A stretch of DNA of 64,000 bases, taken from NCBI RefSeq assembly GCF_026240905.1, contig NZ_JAPEVI010000003.1, positions 682,001 through 746,000 of the forward strand, in the 5' to 3' direction. Shown in pieces: positions 17,112-27,087 of the stretch. The position numbers and the translations under genes were made by a program. Origin of the DNA: Roseibium salinum (GTDB taxonomy: Bacteria > Pseudomonadota > Alphaproteobacteria > Rhizobiales > Stappiaceae). The first letter of the stretch is position 1. The number at the start of each line of letters is the position of its first letter. The notes below the pieces were generated by a model. The model was given only the letters and a program-made list of their open reading frames with translations. It made no database searches and was not told where the DNA came from.

Positions 17112-17825
17112 TCAGCGTTTTTCGGAGATTGAGATGTGCTGTTCGAGAAGGTCGCGATTCTGTACCGGTGCGAATTCCACGGCAATACCGCCTTCAATCC
17201 GGCGGACGACGCGGGCGCGCATCTTGCCGAGCGTGATGCTGTCGCCCATCTCGGGAATGGTTTCGGTAGCCAGGGCCGCACCCGACAGCGAGACGTCGAC
17301 GATCCGGCAGGAGTGTTCGGAGCCGTCCGGAAGAATCATTCTGGTGATCGGATTCTTCGGCACGAAACGGTCGTGGCGACGATCTTCCGGAAGGTTGAGC
17401 TCGTCCCTGTTGGCGAGCCAGGTCAGGACGTTCGCGATCTTGTCACGCTTGCGTGCGGTATTCTGCAGTTGAACGGCAAAGCCGCCATCGATCAGCCGGG
17501 CGATTCGCCCTTCCACGCGGCTCATGTGATCCAGATAGGCGATCACCCGCTCGCCGACGCGGCCGGTGACGGGCGTTATCATCGCCATGCCTCCGGGAGA
17601 CATGTCTATAACCTGACAGGGATATTCACGGCGATCCTCAAGCATAAACCGACCCAGGATATTCACCTGAACCCGTTGATGTCGCCGGCGGTCAGTGACT
17701 TGAAGCGACCTGCTTCCCGCTGTTGCTGTTGCCAATCCGGCGCTCATGCCTGCTTTATCCAAAACCATGGGACCCGCATCCAAACACCGGGCGGTAAAGA
17801 GATCCTCGATAGTCCTCTTAACCAC
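17112..17825 (-). CDS. Tandem PilZ domain protein
   Basis: 237 residues with two PilZ domains. Each begins with an Arg-rich motif: RRRHQRVQVNILGRF near residue 45 with the later DMSPGGMAM, and DRRHDRFVPKNPITRM near residue 147 with DVSLSGAAL. The RxxxR plus D/NxSxxG pattern is the c-di-GMP-binding signature. Both copies appear complete, the first with RHQR and the second with RHDR. It is a likely cytoplasmic c-di-GMP receptor; the target is unknown. Confidence 0.87.
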   Translation of the reverse strand: MVKRTIEDLFTARCLDAGPMVLDKAGMSAGLATATAGSRSLQVTDRRRHQRVQVNILGRFMLEDRREYPCQVIDMSPGGMAMITPVTGRVGERVIAYLDHMSRVEGRIARLIDGGFAVQLQNTARKRDKIANVLTWLANRDELNLPEDRRHDRFVPKNPITRMILPDGSEHSCRIVDVSLSGAALATETIPEMGDSITLGKMRARVVRRIEGGIAVEFAPVQNRDLLEQHISISEKR

Positions 17826-18253
17826 TTTAGACTGTCGGGGTTAACGATATGTAATTGCAGTGTAGCCGAGACGCGGCTCAGGTCCAGTACCTGGTGAAAT
17901 TTATTGTGTCGAAAGGAAGGCGCGTGTGGTGAAAACCTGGATCGGACGGCGCCGGGGGCAGGCTCCGTGCAAGCTCCGGGTACTTGATCGAAGTTGAACC
18001 CAGTAACACGCTAAATCCGGAAAGAGTTTCCCTCGTCTCTGGAGCGGGATGAGCCCATCCTGATCTCCGATGTCGAAGCGTGCATTTCATTTCATCGGGG
18101 CAATCGGCAGTAGAAATAGACAGAAAACTCGCGGAACCTGCTAAAGTTGTAAGAAATACATCAGCAATCTCTGATCTTCTGAGGCTTTTTTGCCGGAACG
18201 CTGCGGAACGGGCGGACCCGTTCCGGTGCTTGTCTGTCACGCCGGAGGGGCTG
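17826..18253. other. Intergenic region
   Basis: About 430 bases between the PilZ gene and the PAS-domain gene, both on the minus strand. It should contain the PilZ gene promoter. I see no gene, terminator or repeat in it. Confidence 0.45.
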
Positions 18254-18898
18254 TCAGGATTTGCCACCCGAATAAACGGTCAGGTGGCCGACCTTGCGCT
18301 CGGCCCCGCGCGGGAGAGGCGGTGTCGGCATGGACATGCCCTCAGCTGTAAAGCGCGGCAGAATCGGGTTCATCGTTCCCGGGCCATTGACGAAATACGG
18401 CCGCTCGTCCGGCCAGACCAGGCGCAGGCTGCTGACGGTCTGGCTCAGGATCGGATGCAGTCCCAGCCAGTAGGGTTTTTCCATGGGCGCGCAGCTGCCG
18501 AGTATGCGGATGCGGCCTTCGCCGGGAACGTTGAGCGGGACCAGCAGCATTTCCATCTGCAGGATCTGGTCGCGTTCGGTATGACCGTTGATGCCCAGGA
18601 CGGCGACGGCGGCATCTTCGGTAATGGCCGCAATCAGGCTTTCCAGCGCTTCCTTGTCCTTGGTGTTCCAGCCGCGCAGGAAGTTGCGCCCCTTCAACTC
18701 CCGGCAATGCGCCGAGCACAGCCGGGTGCCGGCCAGGCGATACCGCACGTCGCGAGCTCCATTTGTCTCAAGAATGAAAGTGTCTCCCAGGAGACCGCGG
18801 ATTTCGCCCGGATCGACTTCGCTGCGGTTGGGAGCAGGGCGGGCGCCGCGAAGGTTGTCCCAATAGGAATAAAGAGTTTGCGTCACGCCGTGTTTCAT
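18254..18898 (-). CDS. PAS_5 domain protein
   Basis: 214 residues. The N-terminal half matches the PAS_5 family (PF07310) common in alphaproteobacteria: LYSYWDNLRGARPAPNRSEVDP, LLGDTFILE, DVRYRLAGTRLCSAHCRELKGRNFL and WLGLHPILS. No output domain follows, so it is a free-standing sensor-type domain. No ligand can be read. It is a single gene with about 540 bp of non-coding DNA upstream. Confidence 0.8.
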   Translation of the reverse strand: MKHGVTQTLYSYWDNLRGARPAPNRSEVDPGEIRGLLGDTFILETNGARDVRYRLAGTRLCSAHCRELKGRNFLRGWNTKDKEALESLIAAITEDAAVAVLGINGHTERDQILQMEMLLVPLNVPGEGRIRILGSCAPMEKPYWLGLHPILSQTVSSLRLVWPDERPYFVNGPGTMNPILPRFTAEGMSMPTPPLPRGAERKVGHLTVYSGGKS

Positions 18899-19082
18899 CT
18901 TGCTTCGCCTCTTTGCCTTTTCGGTCCGGTGTTTCGTCTCAAGACAACGCTTGTTCCAAAACGGGACGTTTTATCTAGCCATATAGGTTTCTGGCCTGAA
19001 CCAAGCAGGGGGCGTGCCAACTCGCAAAACCGCAGATTCAGGAGCATGGGCGGCGCAATTAAGGTTAATTTTCGGTAAAGCT

Positions 19083-19325
19083 TGTCTTGGGTCGTTTATG
19101 TCGGCAATTTAAGGAACTGTTCATGGATGGCGGCGATCGGGAGGACGCCGCTGTTGTTGTCCCGGCTGCGGGCCCGGCAGGAACGGCCTCTTAAGGCCGC
19201 CTCGGGTGGAAGCGCCGGCAAGCTCGTGAACATCGGGCCTTAGACCGGGCGCGTGGGGACGCGACCTGTTTCAGGGGGCACGGCGAAGCGCCGGTCATCG
19301 CAGGATGGCCGGCGCTTTGTCTTTT
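19083..19325 (+). ncRNA. Candidate structured non-coding RNA with intrinsic terminator
   Basis: No protein gene fits between 18899 and 19441. A sigma70-like pair (TTGTCT at 19083, AATTTA about 18 bases later) precedes a stretch rich in paired segments. GCGGCG/CGCCGC flank a 10-base loop near 19132-19155. An apical hairpin CGGCC-TCTTAA-GGCCG lies near 19187, closed further out by CCGGC/GCCGG, and CGCG-TGGGGA-CGCG lies near 19250. It ends in a terminator stem with TTTGTCTTTT. Length would be about 200 nt. Layout recalls 6S-type or other regulatory RNAs, but I cannot assign a family. Confidence 0.4.
19286..19325 (+). terminator. Intrinsic terminator
   Basis: AAGCGCCGG (19286-19294) pairs with CCGGCGCTT (19309-19317), followed by TTGTCTTTT. 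No protein gene ends just upstream on this strand, which is the main reason to suspect a small RNA here. Confidence 0.7.
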
Positions 19326-19441
19326 GCCTCCTGCACACAAGTGCAAATTCACCATATTTGTGCGAAGTGACGGGATCGGTAAGGACGCGCCCTTGTTTTG
19401 TTCCCCATCTTGCTTAGAAAAAGCAAAAAGGCACAGGCTCC

Positions 19442-20227
19442 ATGAACATTTACAAATTCGATGAAGAGCGTACCCGGCGCGAAGAGGCTCAAAGGCCAAG
19501 CGGCCCCAGGCGGCCGTCCGGGCCGCCCGTCTTCAACCTGCCGGATGTCATTGTCTGGCTGGGGGCGGCCATGGTCGTCATCCATGTTGCCCGCTCGCTG
19601 CTGCTGCCGGCGAGCTGGGACAACCTGATCATCTACCTGTTTGCTTTCTGGCCCGCCAAGTATGCCGCCTTGTCCCACCTTCAGCCGCTGGATCTGGCAT
19701 CGGCGGTCTGGGCGAGCGTGACCTACAGCCTGCTGCATGGCGGGGCGATGCACATCATTTTCAACCTGCTCTGGATGGCCATTTTCGGCAGCGCGGTGGC
19801 GCGCCGATTCGGCGCCGGGCGTTTTCTCCTCTTCTCGGTGCTGTGTTCGATTGGAGGCGCGCTTGCGCATCTGGCCACCCATTGGGGCGAAACCGCGCCG
19901 ATGATCGGCGCGTCAGCCGCCATTTCCGGCCAGATGGCCGCTGCAATCCGGTTCGTGTTCGAACTCGGGGGGCCACTTGGGGCGATCCGCAGGTCGGACA
20001 GGGCGGCCTATCTGGTTCCTGCGCAGCCGCTCTCGGTATGCTTCCGGAATCAGCAGGTTCTCGTGTTTGTGGCGGTCTGGTTCGGGTTGAACCTGTTTTT
20101 TGGAATCATGAGCGGTCCGGTGGCCGGTGAAGCGGCCGGCGTCGCCTGGCAGGCGCATATCGGCGGATTTGTTGCGGGTCTGGTCTTGTTTCCCTTCTTC
20201 GATCCAGTGCCGCAACGGCGAATTTGA
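19442..20227 (+). CDS. Rhomboid family intramembrane serine protease
   Basis: 261 residues with about six membrane helices. Motifs: LLHGGAMHIIFNLLWMAIFG (the HxxxN region on the second helix), the catalytic serine in GASAAISGQMAA near residue 158, and the catalytic histidine in HIGGFVAGL near residue 239. These proteases cut membrane segments of other proteins. The cytoplasmic N-terminus is Arg/Pro-rich. The natural substrate is unknown. The CBS-domain gene follows 100 bp downstream. Confidence 0.9.
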   Translation: MNIYKFDEERTRREEAQRPSGPRRPSGPPVFNLPDVIVWLGAAMVVIHVARSLLLPASWDNLIIYLFAFWPAKYAALSHLQPLDLASAVWASVTYSLLHGGAMHIIFNLLWMAIFGSAVARRFGAGRFLLFSVLCSIGGALAHLATHWGETAPMIGASAAISGQMAAAIRFVFELGGPLGAIRRSDRAAYLVPAQPLSVCFRNQQVLVFVAVWFGLNLFFGIMSGPVAGEAAGVAWQAHIGGFVAGLVLFPFFDPVPQRRI

Positions 20228-20327
20228 CGCGGCGTCGCCTCAACAGTTTGCGCCGGGTGATTTTTTTGCCATGATGGTGTCGTCCCGTATGTGTCGGGCT
20301 GGTTGATGCCATGGGAGGTGTTCTTAA

Positions 20328-20759
20328 ATGACCGTTGCCGCAATCCTGAGTGGGAAAGGCCACGATACCATTACAGTCAGTAGCGACGCGCTGGTGAGCG
20401 ACGTCTGCGAAACCCTGGCGAAACACAAGATCGGTGCCGTGCTGGTCTGCAGTGAAGACAAGGCGATCGAAGGGATCGTGTCCGAGCGCGATATCGTTCG
20501 CGTGATCGGCACCCAGGGCGTGTCGGCACTCAAACAGCCCGTGTTGAACGTCATGACCAAGAACGTCAAAACCTGCACCGAGGAAGACAGTATCAACGCC
20601 GTGATGTCACAGATGACGGAAGGCCGCTTCCGCCACCTGCCGGTTTTGAAAGACGGCGCCCTCAGTGGCGTGATTTCCATCGGCGATGTGGTCAAGTTCA
20701 AGATCGCGCAGATCGAACTCGAAGCCGAGCAGATGCGCAGCTACATCACGATGGCGTAA
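20328..20759 (+). CDS. CBS domain pair protein
   Basis: 143 residues made of two CBS motifs: ISGKGHDTITVSSDALVSDVCETLAKHKIGAVLV with GIVSERDIVR, and VMTKNVKTCTEEDSINAVMSQMTEGRFRHLPVL with GVISIGDVVKF. Free-standing CBS pairs bind adenine nucleotides and regulate partner proteins. The start has GGGAGG upstream. No partner is evident nearby. Confidence 0.9.
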   Translation: MTVAAILSGKGHDTITVSSDALVSDVCETLAKHKIGAVLVCSEDKAIEGIVSERDIVRVIGTQGVSALKQPVLNVMTKNVKTCTEEDSINAVMSQMTEGRFRHLPVLKDGALSGVISIGDVVKFKIAQIELEAEQMRSYITMA

Positions 20760-21075
20760 GCCTTCGGCGGGGCGTTCCCGGAATGCCCTGACATATCTGG
20801 AAACTTCGGCACGGGCTCATCGCGACAAGGCCGGCAAATTCGTTGCGCAGCGCGGACTCTGTTCTCCGGTCGAATGGTCCGACGTGAACTCATCTCGCTT
20901 CGAAACAGCGGATGGAAAGCGAGAACCATTCCGGTTCGTTCTTAGCGACTTATTCCCAATATCCATCAGCTCCTCGGCTCGGTCTCCGTCTCCCCTTGCG
21001 GGGAAATGGACGCCTGCCGGCTGACCTTCCAGTGTCCGCGAAATCAGGGAGAGGAAGAGCCCTGCCGGCTGCTCC
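20760..21075. other. Intergenic region between the CBS gene and napC
   Basis: About 315 bases at the convergent junction. Short open frames show no coding character. The string CCTGCCGGCTG occurs twice, near 21013 and 21060. No clear terminator was identified. Confidence 0.4.
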
Positions 21076-21726
21076 TCACTCCGGTTTCGTTTTGGCCAGG
21101 TAGATGGTGGCTTTTGCCACTGCATCGTCCGCGCTCTCGTGCAACCAGGCGGAATGGGACATGTCGGGTAGCTCGTGGGCGATGCCCTTGTGACAGTCAA
21201 TGCAGGTTTTCTCGCCGGTGAAGAGAAAGCGCTCATGCTGTTCGGATGCCCTGGCGCTTTGGCGGGTGATGTCCATGGAATCCGCCGAATGGCAGTTCCG
21301 GCATTCCAGGGAATTGTTGGCCTTCAGCCGTGCCCATTCGCGCTGTGCCAGTTCGAGACGGTGTTCCAGGAACTTTTCCCGCGTGTTGATCGTGCCGAAG
21401 ATCTTGCCCCAGACTTCCTTCGAGGCCTGCATCTTGCGGGCGATCTTGTCGGTCCAGTCATGAGGAACGTGGCAATCCGGACAGGTGGCGCGCACGCCGG
21501 AACGGTTGGTGTAGTGGATCGTGCTTTTCATTTCTTGAAACACGTTGTTCTCCATTTCATGACAGCTGATGCAGAACTTTTCCGTGTTTGTCAGTTCGAG
21601 CGCGGTGTTGAAGCCGCCCCAGAAGATGATACCCATCACGAATCCACCCAGGGTCAGAAAGCCCAGGCTGTAGTGGACACTGGGCCGACGTATGGTGTTC
21701 CAGAGCCTCTTGAGGAGCGCCATCAT
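21076..21726 (-). CDS. napC: NapC, tetraheme membrane cytochrome c
   Basis: 216 residues with one N-terminal membrane anchor ([21 protein letters not shown]) and four CxxCH heme sites: CISCHEM, CPDCHVP, CRNCHSA and CIDCHKG. This is the NapC/NirT pattern. It takes electrons from the quinol pool and passes them to NapB and NapA in the periplasm. It is the last gene of the nap operon; its ATG overlaps the napB stop codon. Confidence 0.95.
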   Translation of the reverse strand: MMALLKRLWNTIRRPSVHYSLGFLTLGGFVMGIIFWGGFNTALELTNTEKFCISCHEMENNVFQEMKSTIHYTNRSGVRATCPDCHVPHDWTDKIARKMQASKEVWGKIFGTINTREKFLEHRLELAQREWARLKANNSLECRNCHSADSMDITRQSARASEQHERFLFTGEKTCIDCHKGIAHELPDMSHSAWLHESADDAVAKATIYLAKTKPE

Positions 21727-22193
21727 CAGTCGGTTCCCTCTTTCGATTTGATATAGTCGAGGACTGCATCCACGTCGACGAAGTCGTTCTCAACCAGCGG
21801 CCTGGCATCGGTCTGCGGTACATGGCACTGGGTGCAGAAGTAGCGCCGGGGCGTGACGGACGCCAGGAACTGGTTCTCCCGGTTCATGAAGTGAGTGATG
21901 GACACCATCGGCGCCTGGCTGATTTCTATGGCCGTGCGAGAGTGGCAGGTGAGGCATTTGTTGACGTTCATGTCGATCTGGTAATTGTCGATCGAGTGGG
22001 GGATCAGCGGCGGCTGTTCGGGATAGTTGCGCACCTGCCGCAGATCGGAATTGACCGGTTTGGCCATGGGCGCCGGTGTGTCGTTCTCCGCCAGCGGCGT
22101 GGTCGGCCGCAGCGTGGAAACGTTCTCCTGCGCGAATGCGGTGGCGGCCACGAGGCTGGCAGCGGCAAAGAGGCTCATTGCAATGCGTTTCAT
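21726..22193 (-). CDS. napB: NapB, diheme cytochrome c subunit of periplasmic nitrate reductase
   Basis: 155 residues from ATG 22193 ([22 protein letters not shown], a Sec signal peptide). Two CxxCH motifs, CLTCHSR and CTQCHVP, bind the two hemes, and distal histidines are present (SITHFMN). The NapB family signature [19 protein letters not shown] is clear. It transfers electrons from NapC to NapA. It begins 8 bp after napA. Confidence 0.95.
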   Translation of the reverse strand: MKRIAMSLFAAASLVAATAFAQENVSTLRPTTPLAENDTPAPMAKPVNSDLRQVRNYPEQPPLIPHSIDNYQIDMNVNKCLTCHSRTAIEISQAPMVSITHFMNRENQFLASVTPRRYFCTQCHVPQTDARPLVENDFVDVDAVLDYIKSKEGTD

Positions 22194-22201
22194 GGCACAC
22201 C

Positions 22202-24697
22202 TCACACTGCTTCAATGCGCACGGCGCATTTCTTGAAGTCGGTTTGTTTCGACAGGGGATCGGTCGCGTCCAGCGTCACCTTGTTGATCAGCTGCCGGGC
22301 GTCGAACCAGGGGACGAAGACGAGACCCCTCGGCGGCTTGTTGCGGCCGCGGGTTTCCACGCGGGTGAGCATCTCGCCGCGCCTGGACTTGATGCGTATC
22401 TCCGAACCCCGGCGAACGCCGAGCATCTGGGCATCGTCCGGGTGCATGAAGCAGACGGCGTCGGGCACCGCCTTGTAGAGTTCGGGCACGCGCTGCGTCA
22501 TCGAGCCGGAATGCCAGTGCTCCAGAACGCGGCCCGTGGACAGCCAGAACGGATATTCCTCGTCCGGGATTTCCGCCGCCGGTTCAAAGGGCAGGGCGAA
22601 GGCGACAGCCTTGCCGTCCGGCTTGCCGTAAAACTCGAAATCCGCGCCGGCTTTGACGTAAGGATCGTATTGGCCATTGTAGCGCCAGAGGGTTTCCTTG
22701 CCGTCCACCACCGGCCAGCGCAGTCCGCGGACCTTGTGGTAGGTGTCGAAATCCGCCAGGTCATGGCCGTGCTTGCGGCCGAACTCGGCATATTCCTCGA
22801 AAAGGCCCTTCTGGATGTAGAAGCCGAACTCATCGGCTTCGTCATTGGCATAGCCTTCCTCGCGCTCGTCATTGGAAAAGGCGTTGACCTTGCCGTTCTC
22901 GTAAAGAACCTCGTAGAGCGTCTTGCCCTTGAAATCGGGGTTGGCGTCGAGCAGCTCCGCCGGCCAGACCTCGTCGGTGGTAAAGCGCTTGGAAAACTCC
23001 ACCAGCTGCCACAGGTCCGATCTTGCGCCCTCGGGCGCATCCACCAGCTGGTGCCAGAACTGGGTCCGGCGTTCCGCGTTGCCGTAGGCACCTTCCTTTT
23101 CCACCCACATGGCAGTTGGCAGGATCAGGTCGGCAGCTTCCGCGGTCACGGTCGGGTAGGCGTCCGACACGACGATGAAGTTGTCCGGATTGCGGTAGCC
23201 CGGCAGGCCTTCCTCCATCATGTTCGGGGCCGCCTGCATGTTGTTGTTGACCTGTACCCAGTAGCAGTTGATCAGGCCGTCCTTCAGCATCCGGTTCTGC
23301 AAGACGGCATGGGCGCCGACCCAATCCGGCACCGCGCCTTGCGGCAGCTTCCAGATCTTTTCCGCCGTCGCCCTGTGTTCCGGATTGGTGACCACAAGGT
23401 CCGCCGGCAGGCGGTGGGCAAACGTGCCGACCTCGCGCGCCGTGCCGCAGGCAGACGGCTGGCCGGTCAGGGAGAAGGGGGAATTGCCCGGTTGGGAGAT
23501 CTTGCCGGTGAGAAGGTGAAGGTTGTAGATGAGATTGTTCATCCACACGCCGCGGGTGTGCTGGTTCACGCCCATGGTCCACAAGGACATGACCTTGGTG
23601 TCCGGGTCGGCGTAGAGCTCGGCGAGCTCTTGCAGTCGCTGCTTGGAAACGCCGGTGTGTTCCGCGGCATAGTCCAGCGTGTAAGGCTTCACGAATTCCG
23701 CGTATTCCTCGAATGTCATGGGCTGGGAATCGCCGCTGCCCGGGTTGACCGCGGCCTGTTCCAGCAGGTTTTCCGGCCTGAGCCCGTAGCCGATGTCCGG
23801 GTCGCCCTTGCGGAAATTGATGTGCCTGGAAACGAAGTCCTCGTTCACCGCACCGGCCTGGATGATGTGGTTGGCGATGTAGTTGGCGATGATCAGGTCG
23901 GATTGCGGTGTGAAGATGATCGGGATATCCGCCAGATCGAAGCTGCGGTGCTCGAAGACCGACAGGACGGCAACCTTCACATGGGGATGGCTGAGGCGCC
24001 GGTCGGCGACGCGGGTCCACAGGATCGGGTGCATCTCGGCCATGTTGGAGCCCCAGAGCACGAAGGCATCCGCATTTTCAAAATCGTCGTAGCAGCCCAT
24101 CGGCTCGTCGATGCCGAAGGCGCGGATGAAACCGACAACCGCCGAGGCCATGCAGTGGCGCGCGTTCGGGTCGATATTATTGGACAGGAAACCGGCTTTC
24201 ATCAGCTTGGAAGCCGCATAGCCCTCCCAGACGGTCCATTGGCCGGAGCCGAACATGCCGATGGCCTTCGGGCCTTTCTCCTTCAGCGTGGCCTTCCACT
24301 TCTCGGCCATGATGTCGAAGGCTTCGTCCCACGAGACCGGCTCGAATGCGCCGTTCTTGTCGTACTTGCCGTCCGTCTTGCGCAGCAGCGGCGTCGTCAG
24401 CCGGTCGCGGCCGTACATGATCTTGGACAGGAAGTAGCCCTTGACGCAGTTGAGGCCGCGGTTGACCTCCGATTCCGCATCCCCGTGGGTGGCAACGACC
24501 CGTCCGGCCTTGGTGGCAACCATGATCGAGCATCCCGTGCCGCAGAAGCGGCAAGGGGCCTTGGACCATTTCAGATCCGTCAGTCTGGCGTCGGTCACCA
24601 GGTTCTGGGCGGCGGCCGGCACGGGCATGCCGGCCGCGGCGGCCGCGGCGGCCACCGCCTGCGCTTTGATGACGTCGCGTCTGCTAATTCCGCTCAT
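22202..24697 (-). CDS. napA: NapA, catalytic subunit of periplasmic nitrate reductase
   Basis: 831 residues from ATG 24697, which has AGGAGAAC upstream. The N-terminus [23 protein letters not shown] is a twin-arginine signal peptide, as expected for a cofactor-loaded export. The [4Fe-4S] ligands are [14 protein letters not shown]...CVKGYF. Mo-bis-MGD reductase motifs follow, with the Cys molybdenum ligand in [13 protein letters not shown] and [16 protein letters not shown]. It reduces nitrate to nitrite in the periplasm for respiration or redox balancing. It is preceded by napD, its Tat chaperone. Confidence 0.97.
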   Translation of the reverse strand: MSGISRRDVIKAQAVAAAAAAAGMPVPAAAQNLVTDARLTDLKWSKAPCRFCGTGCSIMVATKAGRVVATHGDAESEVNRGLNCVKGYFLSKIMYGRDRLTTPLLRKTDGKYDKNGAFEPVSWDEAFDIMAEKWKATLKEKGPKAIGMFGSGQWTVWEGYAASKLMKAGFLSNNIDPNARHCMASAVVGFIRAFGIDEPMGCYDDFENADAFVLWGSNMAEMHPILWTRVADRRLSHPHVKVAVLSVFEHRSFDLADIPIIFTPQSDLIIANYIANHIIQAGAVNEDFVSRHINFRKGDPDIGYGLRPENLLEQAAVNPGSGDSQPMTFEEYAEFVKPYTLDYAAEHTGVSKQRLQELAELYADPDTKVMSLWTMGVNQHTRGVWMNNLIYNLHLLTGKISQPGNSPFSLTGQPSACGTAREVGTFAHRLPADLVVTNPEHRATAEKIWKLPQGAVPDWVGAHAVLQNRMLKDGLINCYWVQVNNNMQAAPNMMEEGLPGYRNPDNFIVVSDAYPTVTAEAADLILPTAMWVEKEGAYGNAERRTQFWHQLVDAPEGARSDLWQLVEFSKRFTTDEVWPAELLDANPDFKGKTLYEVLYENGKVNAFSNDEREEGYANDEADEFGFYIQKGLFEEYAEFGRKHGHDLADFDTYHKVRGLRWPVVDGKETLWRYNGQYDPYVKAGADFEFYGKPDGKAVAFALPFEPAAEIPDEEYPFWLSTGRVLEHWHSGSMTQRVPELYKAVPDAVCFMHPDDAQMLGVRRGSEIRIKSRRGEMLTRVETRGRNKPPRGLVFVPWFDARQLINKVTLDATDPLSKQTDFKKCAVRIEAV

Positions 24698-24707
24698 GAT
24701 GTTCTCC

Positions 24708-24977
24708 TCAGATGCCGGCGGACACGGGGTCCGGCCCGCCGTCTGTCTGGTGGTAGACAAGGGAAGCGCTCACCACGCCGGCGAGCAGCTGAATGTCGGT
24801 AAGGTTTTGAAGGATCTGGGATTCGCTGGGGGCCTCCAGCGTCACGATCAGCCGGCCCCTCTCGTCGCCATGGGCGATCTCGGCGCCGCTGAATTCAAGG
24901 ATGGCAGCTTCGGTGAGGGCGCGCTTTCCGGGCAGGACCTGGACAAGCAGGCTGGCGATATGGACGAGATCGTTCAT
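24708..24977 (-). CDS. napD: NapD, chaperone for NapA maturation
   Basis: 89 residues. Sequence [49 protein letters not shown] fits the ferredoxin-like NapD family, which binds the NapA twin-arginine signal peptide. The gene overlaps the napF stop by four bases (ATGA) and lies 10 bp upstream of napA, so translation is coupled. Confidence 0.93.
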   Translation of the reverse strand: MNDLVHIASLLVQVLPGKRALTEAAILEFSGAEIAHGDERGRLIVTLEAPSESQILQNLTDIQLLAGVVSASLVYHQTDGGPDPVSAGI

Positions 24978-25489
24978 GCGGCCTCCGTTTCAGAAGTGGA
25001 ATCGGTCAGGGAAAGAACCTCTTGCGGGCAGACGCTCAGACACGCGCCGCAGCCGGTGCAAAGCCCGGTGTCGATCGTCAGGCGGCCGAAGGGGCGCTTG
25101 CCAAGATCGACACGGATTGCCGAGACCGGGCAGCTGTCCCGGCAGAGCTGACAGCTGATGCCGTGGTCCTGCAGACATCCTTCGCCGATCACCGCCTTGA
25201 GGCCCCATGGTTGTGGGCGCGCGAGATCGAAAACGGATACCTCACAGGCTTCGGCGCATTTACGGCAAAAGGTGCATTCCCGTCCGTCAAAGACGACCAC
25301 GGGCCGGCCTTGCCGGTCGGTTTGCAGGATGGATTCCGGGCAGGCGTCGACGCAGGCCGAGCAGCTCGTGCAACGCGCTGCGACAGCTTCCTCGTCCGTC
25401 CAGGGCGGCCGGAGCGCATCGGCTTTGGGCTCGCCAGGCAGTTTGAGAAAAGCCCTGCGGCTTGGGAAAAAATCGGGGTCTACCGGCAT
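24974..25489 (-). CDS. napF: NapF, ferredoxin-type protein
   Basis: 171 residues with four cysteine clusters: CTSCSACVDACPESIL, CTFCRKCAEACEVSVF, CQLCRDSCPVSAI and CTGCGACLSVCPQEVL. These suit three to four [4Fe-4S] sites in a cytoplasmic protein. NapF is thought to help load iron-sulfur clusters into NapA before export. It begins 4 bp after napE. Confidence 0.94.
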   Translation of the reverse strand: MPVDPDFFPSRRAFLKLPGEPKADALRPPWTDEEAVAARCTSCSACVDACPESILQTDRQGRPVVVFDGRECTFCRKCAEACEVSVFDLARPQPWGLKAVIGEGCLQDHGISCQLCRDSCPVSAIRVDLGKRPFGRLTIDTGLCTGCGACLSVCPQEVLSLTDSTSETEAA

Positions 25490-25493
25490 GACA

Positions 25494-25649
25494 TCAGCCC
25501 GTGGGCGGGCCGAGGATCAGCTGGGACATCCAGACGATAAATCCGTAGCCCCCGACGATTGCAACCGAGAGCACCGGGGCCAGGACCACCGCCAGCAGGA
25601 TGAACGCAATCCGCTCATCCCGAATGGTTTGAGCTTCCTTGTCCGCCAT
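25494..25649 (-). CDS. napE: NapE, small membrane protein of the nap operon
   Basis: 51 residues, read directly from the minus strand: it starts MADKEAQTIRDERIAFILLA and ends SQLILGPPTG. One hydrophobic helix spans residues 15-46. GGGAGAGG precedes the ATG. The RDERIAF...LAPVLSVAIVGGYGFIVWM pattern is that of NapE, whose role is undefined. It is the first gene of napEFDABC. Confidence 0.92.
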   Translation of the reverse strand: MADKEAQTIRDERIAFILLAVVLAPVLSVAIVGGYGFIVWMSQLILGPPTG

Positions 25650-25752
25650 AACCTCTCCCTAAGTCTGCGGAAAATGGAGGGCGGCCGAAATTGTCATTCT
25701 GTTCGCGCCCGGACAAAGTCTAGGCATTATCGGACGGTGTACGATATAAGTG

Positions 25753-25772
25753 CTACTACTTATAAGTTGTAG
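25753..25772. promoter_or_regulatory. Dyad operator-like site upstream of napEFDABC
   Basis: CTACTACTTATAAGTTGTAG is a near-perfect palindrome (one mismatched pair) centred on ACTTATAAGT, 104 bp upstream of the napE start in an AT-rich stretch. It is a likely regulator-binding site, but it does not match the FNR or NarL consensus as I know them. The regulator is unknown. Confidence 0.5.
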
Positions 25773-25851
25773 TGCTAATTGCAGAAATCTGTAAGTTTGC
25801 CAATTAATTAGCCGGCGTGCGCCGCTGCCGCACCGGAACGGGCGGCACAGC

Positions 25852-26307
25852 TTACGACTTGCCGTAAACGTCCTCGGGCGCATAGACGCGCTCGGATTCG
25901 ACACGTTCCAGGCGCAGCGGACCCGAGCCGGAATTGACGATTTTCCGGAAGAAGCAGGACCGGTAGCCGACATGGCACGTGGCACCGTTGCCTTCCACGG
26001 ATACCTTGAGGACGAGGGCGTCCTGATCGCAGTCGGTCAGGATCTGATGCACTTTCTGGACCTGACCGGAGGTTTCGCCCTTTTTCCAGAAACTCTGGCG
26101 CGACCGGCTCCAGTACCAGGCTTCCCCGGTTTCAATGGTCCGCTCCAGGGCCTCGGCGTTCATATAGCCGACCATGAGCACTTCACCGGTAGCCACATCC
26201 GTCACGACGGCAGTGATCAGCCCGTCCCCGTCGAATTTGGGCATCAGGAGATCGCCGGTTTCAATGCTGTCTTTGTCGCCGCGATCGGAAAGCCTGGAAC
26301 TGCACAT
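25852..26307 (-). CDS. hisI: Phosphoribosyl-AMP cyclohydrolase
   Basis: About 151 residues from ATG 26307 ([26 protein letters not shown]), consistent with alphaproteobacterial HisI; the frame stays open to 26394. Motifs are [28 protein letters not shown], the zinc/metal-binding [11 protein letters not shown] and [10 protein letters not shown]. It opens the purine ring of phosphoribosyl-AMP in histidine synthesis. The HisE domain is absent, as usual in this group. folE lies upstream on the same strand. Confidence 0.92.
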   Translation of the reverse strand: MCSSRLSDRGDKDSIETGDLLMPKFDGDGLITAVVTDVATGEVLMVGYMNAEALERTIETGEAWYWSRSRQSFWKKGETSGQVQKVHQILTDCDQDALVLKVSVEGNGATCHVGYRSCFFRKIVNSGSGPLRLERVESERVYAPEDVYGKS

Positions 26308-26451
26308 GGCAAAAAACGTCCTGGAAGAGCCCCGGCACAGCGGGATCCGGTTCAGCGGTTCAATCCCGCCTGGAAACGACAAGCCAGAGAGCATTGCGCC
26401 ATCCGGCGGATACTCTCGAGACTGGCAAATGCGAAGCGGGGAGTCCGGAAA

Positions 26452-27087
26452 TCAGCCGGCCTTGCCGCGCACCATGGTCATGAACTTGACCTGTTCGGCC
26501 GGGTCGTCCTGGAAGACCCCGGTAAACTGGGTGGTGATCGTGGAAACCCCGGGCTTTTGAACGCCGCGCATGGTCATGCACTGATGCTCGGCTTCGATCA
26601 TCACGGCCAGGCCGCGTGGTGCCAGCGCATCGTCAATCGCCGTGGAAATCTGTGCCGTCAGATGTTCCTGCGTCTGCAGGCGCTTGGCGTAGATATCGAC
26701 GACCCGCGCCAGTTTCGACAGGCCGACGACACCTTCCGCCGGATAATAGGCGATATGCGCCTCGCCGATGAAGGGCAGCATGTGGTGTTCGCAATGGGAA
26801 TGGAACGGGATGCCGCGCACCAGGACGATATCGTGGTAGCCGCCCACGTCCTCGAATGTCCGCTCTAGATGTTCGGACGCGTTCTCGAAATAGCCGCCGT
26901 AGAGCTGGCTCAGCGCCTTGACGACACGTTTCGGAGTTTCGACAAGGCCCTCGCGATCCGGGTCGTCCCCGGTCCAGGCGATGATCGTACGAACGGCAGC
27001 TTCAGCCTCTTCGCGGCTGGGGCGAAGCAATTGGTCCGGTTTTTTTCTTTCAAACGATTTTTCAACCGGCTTGAGGACAGCGTCCAT
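26452..27087 (-). CDS. folE: GTP cyclohydrolase I
   Basis: 211 residues from ATG 27087, which has AGGA six bases upstream; an ATG at 27123 is the alternative. Motifs are [15 protein letters not shown], the zinc/active-site segment [40 protein letters not shown], and [11 protein letters not shown]. It converts GTP to dihydroneopterin triphosphate for folate synthesis. Confidence 0.95.
   Translation of the reverse strand: MDAVLKPVEKSFERKKPDQLLRPSREEAEAAVRTIIAWTGDDPDREGLVETPKRVVKALSQLYGGYFENASEHLERTFEDVGGYHDIVLVRGIPFHSHCEHHMLPFIGEAHIAYYPAEGVVGLSKLARVVDIYAKRLQTQEHLTAQISTAIDDALAPRGLAVMIEAEHQCMTMRGVQKPGVSTITTQFTGVFQDDPAEQVKFMTMVRGKAG

Noticed and set aside
19083..19325. Assigning the candidate RNA to 6S RNA
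   Set aside because: I could not identify the full central-bubble architecture or a conserved sequence from memory, so the family is left open.
22076..24802. A 908-codon open frame on the plus strand opposite napA
   Set aside because: It mirrors the high-GC codon pattern of napA, lacks any family motif, and napA is unambiguous.
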